In this document: positions 1 to 13,069 of the stretch, one piece after another | Numbering within the stretch: position 1 is the first letter of the stretch | Layout of the letters: each line of letters starts with the position of its first letter | The notes under the pieces: generated by a model | Database searches by the model: none | Told to the model about the DNA's origin: nothing | The model's input: only the letters and a program-made list of their open reading frames with translations | Program-made: the position numbers and the translations under genes | Source of the DNA: Ulva prolifera | Lineage: Eukaryota > Chlorophyta > Ulvophyceae > Ulvales > Ulvaceae | Length of the DNA: 64,000 nt | Reading direction: 5' to 3' | NCBI GenBank assembly: GCA_023078555.1 | Contig: CM041196.1 | Coordinates: 10,434,985 to 10,498,984 of the forward strand

Positions 1-165
1 TGAACCATCCTGCTGCTTACAAGCGGGCGCTGGGAGCGGTTAGACGCCAACATCACCGTTCTCAACCTGACACGAGTGCCATGCTGACTACCCAGGTATT
101 CATGCTCCTAACATGTGCTCCCGCCAGCCATCCCGCCACACTCACGCCCCCGCATTGCTGTGCAG

Positions 166-3100
166 GATCGCATCGGGCGGGCAATGATCGATGATGCGGA
201 GCGTGCGGGCCGGATCAACCCGGGCAAGACGCTGCTGGTGGAGCCAACCTCAGGCAACACCGGGATCGGCCTCGCCTTTGTGGCTGCTGCCCGTGGCTAC
301 GACCTCACGCTCACCATGCCGGCCTCGATGTCCCTCGAGCGCCGGGTGATGCTGCAGGCGTTCGGGGCCAAGCTCGTGCTCACGGGTGCGTCCCTGGGGG
401 TACCCCTCGTTAGGCACCAGCAGTGCTGGTCCAACACTGCCATGCATCGACCTTCGCCTGTGGCATCTAAAACAAAGCAAATCTGAGCTCACTGAGCCTG
501 AAGAAGACATTGAAAACTCCGAATCAAGGGGACCACATATGCCGGTGGTCACATGAGAGGTGTGCGGTTGTCTGGGGGGGGGTAAACCACCTGGTTTACC
601 ACTTCGGCATGCTGTCCCCTTCATTCGGAGGTTTCAATATTCTGTGAAGGATATGGCTCAGTAAATCCAGATGTACTGGACTTTGCACTCAAGCCATATA
701 CACTGTCCCACAGCTGCCTGTCTCCACCGCCCATGGCACCTGGCATTCCAGCCACGTGTACCTCTCTAGTTGTGATCGGTGTACCTCTCTAGTTGTGATT
801 GGTGTACCTCTCTAGTTGTGATTGGTCCCCCACACACATCCTGCGGATCATGCGGCGCAAAGCAGGGCCCTGCTGCAGACCCGGCGAAGGGCATGGCGGG
901 CGCCGTGGACAAGGCGCGGGAGATCACCGACGGCAACGCCGACGCCGTCATGCTGCAGCAGTTTGACAACCCGGCCAACGCGGACGTGCACCGCGCGACG
1001 ACGGGCCCCGAGATCTGGCGGGACACCAACGGCAAGGTCGACATCCTCATCTGCGGCGTCGGCACCGGCGGCACGATCACCGGCACCGGGGAGTACCTCA
1101 AGTCCCAGAACCCCAACATCAAGGTGCGCTGGGGCGACTGCCTGCAGACGTGGTGCCTCGTCAGCTGTCAGTGTCCATGGGTCTACCTTTCTCTATAGAT
1201 TTTTGTTTTGTTTTGTTTCGTTTTGTTTTGTTTTGGGGTTATTCGTACTTGGGAACAGGAACCAATGTTTTGTAATCGGGTCCTGTTCATCACTTCACAA
1301 CTGCAGGCTGGAGCAGTCGGAAATACACAGTTGTGCCCCCCTGGCCGGCGCTGGGGGCCGGTGGGGGCGAACGTATGTTTGTGTTTGTATGCATGGCGGC
1401 ACTGCATGCGTGCGGACTGCCCATCGGCTGCACGAATGCTGCAGAAGCGCTGTTGAGTTGAACGTAGTGCTTGGGCGTGTGGTTTTCCCTGGCGGGCTTC
1501 TTGAGAGCAATGATTTGCATGTCAGATGCAGTGGCAGTGACGGAGTATCTGGCAATTGAGAATTGAGATCTCACTGAATTGAGATCTCATTGAGCGGTGT
1601 TGTGTGGGTCAAGGCTGATGTGCTGAGGCATACGCTGGTCACACACTAGTGCCCCGCCACCACCACGCACTTCAAGCATGGCTCAAGCTCGTTCGCGTGC
1701 CTTGCGACGTGTACGTGACAGCATGCATGACATTACCATGCAGGAGGTGCCGCAGCGGCGAGCGTGCCTTGCGACGTGTACGTGACAGCATGGAGCCCTG
1801 TACAGTTGTCCGCGAGCGCTCATCTTCGTCGTCGCATTCCTTTGCTTAGCACGTTCTTCGCACTGCTGCTGTGCCTTCCCACCCTATCTGACGATTGTGT
1901 AGAAAAGTTCAGCAGTGTGTGAGAACCGCTGCGGAGCCAGGTCTCTGGTTAGCTCAGCAGCAGTGTTGGGTCGCTTTGCAGCATTTCCAGGGCTGCCACC
2001 CAGAAATGAGACCTGAATATTCGGAATTGTTACATATGATCGGGTCCGACGACCCAACACCGCTCACCAGGTGAATGCTGTCAGTGAGGCTGACAAGCAG
2101 TATAGAGAGAGGTCGTCTGCAGTTTTTGAGTAGCTGCGCTTGTGGGGGCATGCTTGTTGAGCTGTCATCGCTGTCCTGTTTGGTGAAGCACTTGTCTTCC
2201 TCCCTTGTCTGGCTTCCATGGGACACGCATCGGGTGCCTTGCTGTCCAGCTCATCATGCTGTGTGTTCTTGGTCCAACACGGCACATCCCGCCCAAAACC
2301 TGAGTACTCGACTTCGGCACTGAGCATGTTGGCGACAGCATCTGGCACCTGTTTCCCAGCCACGAACAATACTTGAAGATGCGCATGTGGCGGACAACTT
2401 TGCATGATGGCCCGTGACTGTCCAATCGGGATGGTGAATCACTCAGTAACGATGCTGCCTGAATACCTTGTGCAAGCTTGCTTGCTGGATCCAGTACAGA
2501 TGGAACCTCTGGCCGACGTGATCGTGTGATGGGCATGGCATTCATTACATAGCCAGTGGAACCATTTCTGAGCAGCATTGAGTACATGCAAACTCTGGTG
2601 CAGTAGACGTGAAACTGAGAATGTCATGTGATTCAGGTCATTGCTGTTGAGCCTCTGGAGAGCAATGTTCTGTCGGGTGGCAAGCCAGGGCCGCACAAGA
2701 TTCAGGGCATCGGAGCTGGATTTGTTCCTGGTGTGCTCAATACATCAGTAATTGATGAGGTGATCGAGGTTTCAAGTCAAGAGTCTATAGACATGGCAAT
2801 GCGAATCACGCGGGAAGAGGTATGTTCACCAGAGACCCGTGCAGTGTTTTCCTACTCTGATACGCTCATAAACATGGGCCTGAGCATCTGCGGCAGCTGG
2901 AATCTCCCAGGCAGACATGAAATGTAATCCGCGTTGACAATATTATGAGATTAAACGAGAGCATTGAAAGAATCAATAACGTCTCCACAATTATTTGCAG
3001 GGCCTTTTTGTTGGGATATCATCTGGAGCTGCAGTGCAAGCTGCACAGGCTGTGGCATCCCGTCCAGAGAATGAGGGCAAGCTCATCGCGGTCGTACTGC

Positions 3101-3228
3101 CTAGCTTTGGTGAACGGTACCTCTCTACTGTCCTGTTTGAGGGCATTCGTAAGGAGTGCCAGGAGATGACAGTCAACGAGCGGATCAAAGTTGCTGATCC
3201 TGCTGGCCGTGAGTACTATGTGCCTTAG
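166..3228 (+). CDS. cysK: Cysteine synthase (O-acetylserine thiol-lyase), 3' four exons
   Basis: This PLP enzyme makes cysteine from O-acetylserine and sulfide. Four exons join in phase: 166-385, 879-1123, 2637-2819 and 3001-3228, with TAG at 3226-3228. The first visible exon opens with DRIG directly after a TGCAG acceptor; in the family the PLP-binding lysine is the residue just before this aspartate. That lysine and the whole N-terminus therefore lie in an exon to the left of the window. Visible family motifs are SGNTGIG (substrate loop), [10 protein letters not shown] (phosphate-binding loop), [18 protein letters not shown] and SSGAA near the C-terminus. No frameshift or internal stop is seen. 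The compartment (cytosol, plastid or mitochondrion) cannot be told without the N-terminus. The 1.5 kb second visible intron carries several short repeats. Confidence 0.95.
471..600. repeat. Dispersed short repeat, copy A, with terminal hairpin
   Basis: Inside the first visible cysteine synthase intron lies a copy of a short element also found at 14906-15000 and 39256-39325, with weaker copies near 657-690, 21453-21492 and 29274-29332. Shared blocks are a GTAAATC-like start, CACTGAGC, a CATTGA-AACTCCGAAT block and GGGACCACATA. Copies A and B also share TAAACCACCTGG. In copy A this sits in a perfect 8-bp stem with a 4-nt loop (581-600, GGTAAACC/GGTTTACC). No coding capacity is evident. Confidence 0.55.
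756..824 (+). repeat. Tandem repeat, 23 bp x 3
   Basis: Three nearly identical 23-bp units beginning GTGTACCTCTCTAGTTGTGA, differing at one position, lie in the first visible cysteine synthase intron. Confidence 0.9.
1199..1239 (+). repeat. TTTTG-type simple repeat
   Basis: A run of TTTTG units with one TTTCG variant starts about 75 bp after the donor of the long cysteine synthase intron. Confidence 0.85.
1695..1792 (+). repeat. 31-bp direct repeat, two copies
   Basis: An identical 31-bp sequence occurs at 1695-1725 and 1762-1792 within the long cysteine synthase intron, with start points 67 bp apart. A separate pair of adjacent AATTGAGATCTCA units lies at about 1557-1593. Confidence 0.85.
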
Positions 3229-4735
<1,507 letters not shown>

Positions 4736-4762
4736 GCTTCCGGACAGCATGATGCTGGAAGC

Positions 4763-6386
4763 ACATAAAGCTTGAACTCGTCATCTGGTGTTTATGTCAA
4801 CACCACCCACCGTTTGCGCTGTCTAAATTGACTGCGCAGTCGCAGAGTTGGCTTATCTTGCTCTAAATGCTAAGTTTCACATAGGATTGCCAAATGAGTA
4901 CATTTACAATCGTACTGTGTGTTTCATGCTGTGATGTTGCAGTCGGTCGGTGTAAATAGACCGACATTCGTAAAATTCGTTCCAGGTCGTTTGTCTACAA
5001 TTTGTCATTGATCATCGGAAACAGTGAACATCAAAGCACTGTTAACTTTGGGGTGTCTGTAAAATATCAATTGGCTCAAGACAATTAGCTGTCTCGACCT
5101 TAACAAAATTTGTGACATCCAACAAGGCCAAGCACTCAAAACTGAGATATCAGGTAGGCGCAGTCTTAGTTCATGTGCAGAAGTCTTTTGGGTTTCAAGA
5201 AGTATTGTTGATGTATTCTGCAACGGTGTTGACAAAAGGATTGAAACAGCATTGATGGGTACCAACGGCAAAAACAGGGCGTCCTTTCACCATGTAAATA
5301 CTTTATTGGTATCGGCGAATCTGTATTGTTTTAACCGCGCACTGCTACCGGAGAAATTGTTGCGAGAAGACCCGTCCGTCGGGCTGTACAGCCGAGTCCT
5401 GTCTTTGATGAAGCCGCGAATGTGGGAAAGGACAGCCGTCCGTCTGGTCGGGTATCGGTGGTCACCATTCATCATCATGAGCACTGCCTAGACTGTGGCC
5501 CATTCGATAGTCAATGATATTCTGGTGTGGATGTGTGGACTCAAATCAACTGTTATCACCTTCGTCAATCAACCAGCGTTATCACCCATTATAGACATGC
5601 TGGGGTATTGTTATTGTACTTCTTGAATCTGAGTGGTGTTAGGACGACCATGTGCCCAACAGTGTGACCACTTTACCTGAGCAACTACCGTCCTCCAGTA
5701 GTACATTGCAGACAAACCACTTGTCGTAAATCCTTGGAACAGGTACAAGGGCAGATCTATGGCAAGTGTATGCTGCCGTTATTGGTGCTGTGGTGTTGTC
5801 AGTAGTTCATTGACATCTCCTGCCAGTGCAAACAGGTAAGTCTGGTGTGTGCAATTCAATAGTCCATTTTCTCGAGACAAGGAGCAGAAATGCTGGTTTG
5901 TAGTCCGCACCTGAATGCGGTTGTAACAGTGTACACCAATTGTGTTCTGATAGCAATCGATGTGTGCTTGCCTACTGCATAACAGTGCGGTGTTGTAGTA
6001 TTTGAGGTAAAGAGTTTCCCCCTAGTGACCGGCATCACATGCACAGAACAGATCATCAAAGACTCACCATCACAACGTCAGGGATGGGGCAAGTGACCGG
6101 CAGCGTTGATGGTATGCATGTATAATGATCAGCTGTACATACTCACCCTAGCATGCATAATTTCCTACAATTTCTGATCAACCATACGCACATGTTATCA
6201 AACTACCACCAACTACTTAACGGACATATTATCAAATCGCCTGTACCCTTCCCGGGCCCTCACTCGCTTTCCTCGCTTTCACTCTTGCACCCAGCGACAA
6301 ACCACTCGCAGCCACTACTGCACCGACAATGCACATCGACACTCAGGCTATCATCACAGCAGCCCATTTTGAACGAGTCGGCGCAG
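4763..6386. other. Spacer between H3 and the NLR gene
   Basis: This holds the H3 3' region, including a small hairpin with TGTAA in its loop at about 4942-4968, and the 3' flank of the oppositely oriented NLR gene. I see no gene or tRNA. Small open frames at 5252-5491 and 5005-5271 show no family resemblance. Confidence 0.5.
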
Positions 6387-9300
6387 TCATTCCTGCGGCA
6401 GCAGCGTCGAAGTGTCGGCTTCCACCACACAACCGCTCGGCACCACCCGCTGCGCCCGTGCAACCTCCCCCACAGCTAACGCGCCGCACTGCATCACATT
6501 CAGCGAGCGCAGCTCAGTAAGGCCACCCAGGTCCACCGGCAACGCCTTAAGCCCCTTGCACCACTTCAGGTTCAGCATCGTGAGCCCCCCGATGTTGCAC
6601 ATGCTATCCGGCAGCGCCGTGAGTGCATAGCAGCGCTCCAGCACGAGCGCGTGCAGGCCGGCCATCCCACCGAGGTCCGCCGGAAGCGCCTTAAGGCACT
6701 TACACCACGTCAGGTTGAGCACCTCGAGATTACGCAGCTCCGGCAGCCGCGGCGGCAGCACGGCGAGCGCCCTGCACCACTTCAGGTTGAGAGACGTCAG
6801 CGCGGCCAGCTCGCAGCAGGCCTCCGGCAGCGCTGTGAGCGCGTAGCAGCGCTCGAGCACGAGGGACTCGAGTGCCTGCAGCTGCCCGATCTCCTCCGGC
6901 AGCGAGATCATCGCCTTGCACCACTTGACGCTGAGCACGCGCAACTCCGCCATCCCGCCGACGCTCCCCGGCAGCGCTGTGAGGCCCTCGCACTGCTCCA
7001 GGTCGAGCTCCTGCAGCCGCTGGAGGTCGCCGAGCCGGGCTGGCAGCTGAGTCAGCGCGGTGCAGTCCACGAGGCGCAGCACGCGCAGCGCGGCACAGTC
7101 CCCAACGCTCTCCGGCAGCGCGGCCAGCGCGCCGCAGCGCGACGCGTCCAGCACCTCCAGGTGGCTCAGCCCCCCGAGGCGCTCCGGAAGCTGAGTCAGT
7201 GCAGAACACCCCGAGATATCGAGGGACTGCATCCGGGCCGCATTGCCGAGGCGCTCCGGCAGCGCTTCGAGGGCCGTACACTCGCGCAGGGTCAGGGTCT
7301 GCAGGTCGGAGCAGTCGCCGATGCTGTCGGGTAAAGCTGAGAGGCTCGCGCAACCCGACAGGTCCAGCTCACGCATCGCCGTGAGCTCGCCGAGGCGCTC
7401 CGGGAGCACAGCGAGGCGCGAACACCCGGCGAGCCGCAGCACCTCCACCTGCGCAGCCCCCCGCATCTCCGGCAGCCCCTTCAGACCCCGGCAGTGCGAC
7501 ACGTCCAGCACGCGCAGGGACTGCATGTCCCCTACGTCGTGTGGCAGCACCTCAAACCCGGCGCAGCGCGCAGCGCACAGCGTGCGCAGTGCGGTGAGCC
7601 CGCCGAGCGCCGCGGGTGCGTCGAGCCGCGGGCAGTCCCGCACCGAGAGCTGCTGCAGCGCGGTCAAGTCCGTGAGCCGCGCGGGCAGCGCGCTCAGCGC
7701 GCGGCACGCCGCGGCGTCAAACACGCGCAGCTCCCCGCAGTCCCCGAGCCGCTCCGGCAGCGCGGGCAGCTGCTTGCAGCCGCGCAGGATGAGTACCTCG
7801 AGCATGCGGAGGTCGCCGATCGCATCCGGCAGCTCGGCGAACGCGCCCCCTGCGAGGGACAGAAAGCGGAGACAGCCGCACGCAAGGGCCTCTGAGAGCG
7901 CGGCCTCGCCGCCGCAGCGCAGGTGCAGCAGCGTGCGGAGGCTGCCGGCCTTTCCGGATGGCACTACGGCCGAGAGGGTGCCGCCGCGCGGCACGCTCGC
8001 GTGCAGGACCGCCGCGTCGTCGTCGCTGCGCCGCCGCGGCCACAGCGACTTGGCGCGCGCCGTCAGTGACACCGCCCGCTCCGGCGCAACCGTCCCCGGC
8101 CGCAGGCGGCGGCCGCCGCCGCCGTCCGCCTCCGCCATAGCTCCCCGCAGGTATACGAAGCCCGCCCGCGCCGCCGCCTCCGCACACACGATCTGCTGCA
8201 GCACGTCATGCATGAAGCACAGGCCCCCCGCGTCGCGTGTGATCATCCGCCGCTGCAGCAGCTCATGCATCTGCATCGCCGCGCGCGGGGCCGCCTCCTC
8301 GCACGGCAGCGGCGTCTGCGCCGCCCACAGCGCCTCCAGCTCCTGCTCGGGCACCCGCGCACCCCCAGGGTACGCCGCCCAGTGCAACAAGCACTCCTGC
8401 AGAGTTGGCGGCAGCACGTCGTAGCTCAGCTTACACTGCTGCGCGATCGTGGCGTCCACGTCCTCCGCCGTGTCCACCCCGCTGTGATCCCGCAGCTGCA
8501 GCCGAACCTGCCCCCATAGCCACCCAGACCGGCCGCGCAGCGCCGCGCCGACCTGCTGCAGCACCAGCGGCACCGGCACACACGCAGCCGCGACGGCCTG
8601 ATACGGCGGCGAGTCTCCGTCACGGCCGGCGGCCAGCGCGGTGTCCAGGGGGGGCGCGGGTGTCGCGTGCGCGCGGAAGAGGTCCTCCGCGTCCGCGGCG
8701 CACAGCGTGGGCACGCGGACCAAGGAGAGGTCCGGGAGGAGGGGCCGGCCGTCTGCGTGCTGGAGGGTGGGTTCGTGGCGCGTGGTGATGAGGAGGCGGC
8801 TGTCCTGGTGCGCGGTGGCACCCTGCGTCGCAAAGTCCAGCAGCGCGATGTCCTCCTGCATGCATGGCGTTCACTCGCTGTCGCATGCCGGTTGTTGACT
8901 CGCTGAAGAGTGCGTCACACACGCTCAGGCGATGATGCGAAAAAGTCATGCCGGAGCGGCGGGCAGCGAACGGCGACAGGAGCCCAGGTTGAGCGAATAT
9001 ACTTCTTGTTATGGCCAGATTCCGGACATATACGCTTCTTCATTCATCAATTTGACGATGATAGCCATCAGGTCCGGAACGGGCCATGCATGTGTGCGGG
9101 CCCTCGCATGGGTTCACCCCCATGCCATGCTGCGCCTCGTGCGATGCACAGGCGCTGGGCGGCGATGACAGCATCGCTCGCACTCACCGTGACCGGCACT
9201 CACCGTGACAGCATCGCTCGCACTCACCACTCACCGTGACCGGGCGGCGCGGACTGACTGTCTCGCTGCCCGATCACGCCGTGGGGGGCTGTTCGCGAGG

Positions 9301-10778
9301 GTGCCGGTGGTGAATGAGATGGTCAGCCGTGTTCACCACCGGCACCGACAGGAGCAGTCCCCTACGGGAACAGCCCCCACGGCGTGCAGACTGACGCTCT
9401 GCGGGGGTGAGCAACACAGCAGCTGCGCCGGGGGTGCCACGGCTCAGCCCCAACCATTTGCCAGCGGTGCCTCATGCTGTGGCGCGCAGCGCGACAGCCG
9501 CCGGCGGCAACCAGCTTGCCGGGCACACCCAGCCACCCGGCACAACCCAAACCCCCTGTGTGCTCACGACAACTCCATGCGTGACCAGGTTTGTACACCG
9601 GATGTTTCAAGTCGCATTGCGCTCAATGTGGTCATCCAGCAAAAAACGCGATCCACTACAATGGGGTTTGTCTAAGTCTTTTGCTGTGATGAGATTTGGT
9701 TATTGCTATGGTGGCAGCCGGTCGCTCTTTGGCTTCTTGTATTTGTTTGCTTTGCCATATGATGGCCCGGTATGTGTAACCTTGTGACTACAAGGGGGAA
9801 CCGTCCGGGATGCCGCACCTGCCTCCAGACGTCGTCGAGCACCAGCAGCACGTGCAGCTCCTGCTGCGTGAGGGCTCTCTGCAGCTCCGCCAGGCCCTCC
9901 TCCGCCGTCTCAAACGCGAGTGCCGTCTCCGGCAGCAGCACGGCCGCCGCATGCTGCAGCAGCGCCACCGGGTCGGGGTCCCGGCCGACGGTCAGGAACA
10001 CCGAGCAGCCCGCGAAGCGGCCGCGCAGGCGGTCAAACACGCGCCGCACGACCGCCGTCTTGCCGGCGCCGGCGATGCCGATGACGCCGAGCTGGCGGCA
10101 CCGCTTCGCCGCCGCCTCCGCCTCCGTCAGGAGCCCGTGGTAGTCGCGGAAGTGGTCCGGCTGCGCGGCCGCTGCCGCGGCCGGGCCGGCGGCGGCAGCC
10201 GCCTTGCCGCCGTGGTTCGCGATGAGGCCGAGGGTGGCGTCGCGGCGGCTGCCATGCATGTGCTGCTCGAGCGCGGCGTGTGCTGCGCGGACCTCCTCGA
10301 GGCGGGCGTGCTCGCCGAAGCGCTCCAGCGCGCCCCGCACCGCTGCGAGCTGCTGCGTGTGCTGCGCCCGGCGCACGATGTCCCACTTGCGTGTGCTCTT
10401 GCACCTCAGGCAGAGGTCGTGCGCCTGCGTAATGAGCTGCCGCAGAGTCGCGTAGTCGTTCCACAGGTGCTGGTGCTTGGCCCATGCCATGTGCGGCCCC
10501 TCTACCAGGGCTGAGAGCAGAGTCAAGTACTTCGGGAACACATCGCCACCGGTCAGTCGATCAAGCAGCCCGTCGAGCCTGTCGCGCTCCTTGCGGCAGG
10601 CGTACGCGCCAGAGGTCTGGGTCTTGAGAACTTGCTTTCCTGGGCTTGGAGTCGCATCAGGAGGCAGCTGGTCAACGACGCCCAGGCCGTCCTCGACCAC
10701 TGCATCCCGCAACTGAGAGACGGCGGAGCCCAGCGTCTGCCAGCCAATCAACGCAAGAGATGACTCGGGCGAACGCAT
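6387..10778 (-). CDS. NLR-type NB-ARC leucine-rich repeat protein with RPW8-like N-terminus
   Basis: Two exons, 10778-9819 and 8855-6387, join in phase 0 into 1142 residues. The GT-AG intron (8856-9818) falls exactly between kinase-2 and RNBS-B. Order: an N-terminal helical region (about 60-172) with a C-x2-C-x4-W pattern like the CC-R/RPW8 domain of ADR1/NRG1 helper NLRs; P-loop GIAGAGKT (234-241); kinase-2 LLVLDDVW (311-318); RNBS-B SRLLITTR (339-346); GLPL-like VPLVLQQVGAAL (415-426); RNBS-D-like LSYDVLP (463-469); MHDV (535-538); then 19 repeats of 24 residues (about 662-1118) with the plant-type pattern LPxxLGxLxxLxxLxLxxC. In plants this architecture senses pathogens and switches by nucleotide exchange; that role is inferred here. 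The alanine-rich linker at 192-206 is low complexity. The long plus-strand frames over these exons are GC-driven shadows. Confidence 0.92.
9168..9241. repeat. Imperfect direct repeats in the NLR intron
   Basis: GACAGCATCGCTCGCACTCA recurs, mixed with shorter CACTCACCGTGACCG units. The block lies just 5' (plus strand) of the nested hairpin. Confidence 0.75.
9275..9386. repeat. Nested inverted repeat in the NLR intron
   Basis: Outer arms 9275-9294 and 9368-9386 are complementary except for one bulged G. Inner arms 9301-9314 and 9332-9345 (GTGCCGGTGGTGAA and its complement) pair perfectly over 14 bp around a 17-nt loop. The whole could fold as a hairpin of about 112 nt on either strand. It could be a foldback element, a small-RNA precursor or a remnant of a transposon. 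Confidence 0.75.
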
Positions 10779-13069
10779 ACTTCTGCGGCGATGCTAATAC
10801 GTGATACCTGCATGTCATCGAGGCGGGGTTGGTGGCCTATCATCGGGTGGGCAACTGGCGCGCATGCACGTACGCAGATGGCGCCTCATCAACGTACGCT
10901 TAACCGTTGACCCACATCTACGGCAATGCTCATCACGTACGTGTGGTGCGTGTTGCGCTCAGGGCGGTTAGTACTCCAGCTCACGTCGGGTGGTGTGCCG
11001 GGCCCACTGTCCCACTACATCACGGATACACGTCCTGAAGAAGGTGGAGCTACAGCAGACAGTGAGGTTTTCATGTGTTTGTGTGTTGTTCGTGTCAAAT
11101 GCGTGATTGCCGCAGGCGGGTGGCATGCGTCACGTGTCCCAGAGGCTAAGACCCGCTGGACAGCGAGACATCCTCTGCTTGGCCATTGAATACACCAAAA
11201 TTGGCACAGACTCGAATAGCTTGCTGATGGCACAGTCTGGAGTCTCACCGGCGCCTCACCTGCTGAAAATCTTGCTGTCGTGCACCCGTGTATGTACACA
11301 GCTAAACGCGAGCTGGTTCAGTCTGCCTGCAACCAACACCTCGTCAATACAGCAAAATTGTATCCACAAGATGCGACTGAGGCTATCTGCGCGTGGTGTG
11401 CCAGCGATGTCAGAGGAGGATGCACCTTCGCCCCTGTTGAACAAGTCGAAGCACTGATGCAAGCGACACTAGAAGCACAATGCAAGCCTTGAAGGTGCGC
11501 CAGCGCCAGAATAACCGTGGCAGCAAATGCTGGCATCTGTTTGACGAGCTGCGCCGGTGAAGGGCGAGGTGAAGTTGACAAAGAGGAACCGCGAGGCCTC
11601 GCGAGGTTGTTTTCTCTGAGACTAGTCAGCCAGCAACGACCGGTACATCCGTGGGCGCCCCCAAACAGCAGCCGGGGTAACAACACGCCATGCACACATG
11701 GGCACGACGTTGCACACAGCTGTGCACAGATGCATGCGTGGATGTTTGCATGATGCCGTCATTCATGAAAGATTACTTTTTGACCGTCGGTAGACGCGTC
11801 AAGCACATGCGTGACATGGCATCGCTTGCCCAGGTATCTGAGACGCTGCTGCGAGACCAGTATGCGACCAGGAAATACCGTCGCAGAGCTCTGCTGAGCC
11901 CTAGCTAGACACAGTGCTCCACTGTCACCGAGATGTTCGATGCGACGTCAGAGACCTCAGGTCCAAGCTTTCGATCGAACAACGAAGCTTGGAATTCCAT
12001 GGAATTTGCTCTAGATGCCACAGAGCATGCATGGCCGGCATCAGCAGCACCCATGACTGGCCACCACCCGCGCCACGACTGATCGACACCATACACGTGT
12101 ACAGAAACTATCCGAGAAGATATGCATCTTGCATCAGCAGTGGGAGCGCTGCTGTTTATGATCGACGGCCTGAACTGTTTCATGCTCTCCAGTGCAGCAG
12201 CTGACAACTGGACTGTCATGTACACTTACTATTTGTGCACGGGGTCAAGACAGTCCAATAAATCATTGCTGCAGCAGTGGCGGCCATGTGTGTAGTAACA
12301 CGACGACGCGATCGTGCAGACGCGATCGTGCACCACGTAGTGCCAATTGCCTTAAGGACCATGCATTATGGACCGTGGACCATGACGCATGCCCACAAGT
12401 GCGCTCAACCTGGCGCACCGCTCGCAACTCGCAGCAACGAACGCTGCGCAGCCGCTGTCGACAGATCGATCGCGTGCAGGGGCACGTGCACGCTGCTAAC
12501 GGCGCTCGGGCGTCCATCAGCAGCTGGCGGTACGTATACGCAGAGCCCTGGCTGTGTCGCCTCGTGTGCAATCCTGTCAGCTAGCTGCCAGCCATGGCCA
12601 GCAGATGAATTCGGAATTCAAAGCATTCCGATTCAAACGAGACTGAATGCCGGCAGGAACCCGAGCTTGACTGCCCGATACCGAGTGCCCGGTCGGTTCG
12701 GCATACGGAGCGGCGCGCCCACGTTCTGAATTCACCAGCGACAGCGCAAATAGCGAAAACTTGTTCAAACATCGAGGGTCTCACGGCCACGTGCGGCCAC
12801 AACGTCGGGCATGGTGCGGACATCACCCTGCCGCCGCAGCTGTCCCCGTGCCGACGCACGTCTGGTGGCGCATCGCAAGCATTGGTGAAGTGATGCGCAT
12901 AATGGGACGCTCTGCACCTCAGAGGTATATACCCAAAAACAATGCCAGTGGAGTTGGCTAGCCGACGTACGTTGTCTTGCGGGCACCACGCGGCCTGAGC
13001 GTACGTCATGACGAAAACCAGGCGATCATGATCATTCAATTCAGCAGCTTGGAGGTGCTCAACACCTGG
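10779..13069. other. Spacer with no assigned gene
   Basis: The NLR promoter must lie at the left edge. I recognise no family. A minus-strand frame near 11280-11560 that opens after a CGCAG acceptor with LVKQMPAFAATVILALAHLQ looks protein-like and could be a downstream exon of the unidentified gene at 13070-16159. Overlapping frames are equally open, so I do not call it. Confidence 0.4.

Noticed and set aside
4942-4968. Canonical histone 3' stem-loop
   Set aside because: The 6-bp hairpin with TGTAA in its loop lies over 200 nt after the stop and lacks the conserved loop; it may be an ordinary polyadenylation context.
7243-8424. 393-residue plus-strand open frame over the NLR LRR exon
   Set aside because: It is an antisense shadow of the GC-rich LRR exon; composition is Ser/Arg-rich without domains, while the minus strand has full NLR motifs.
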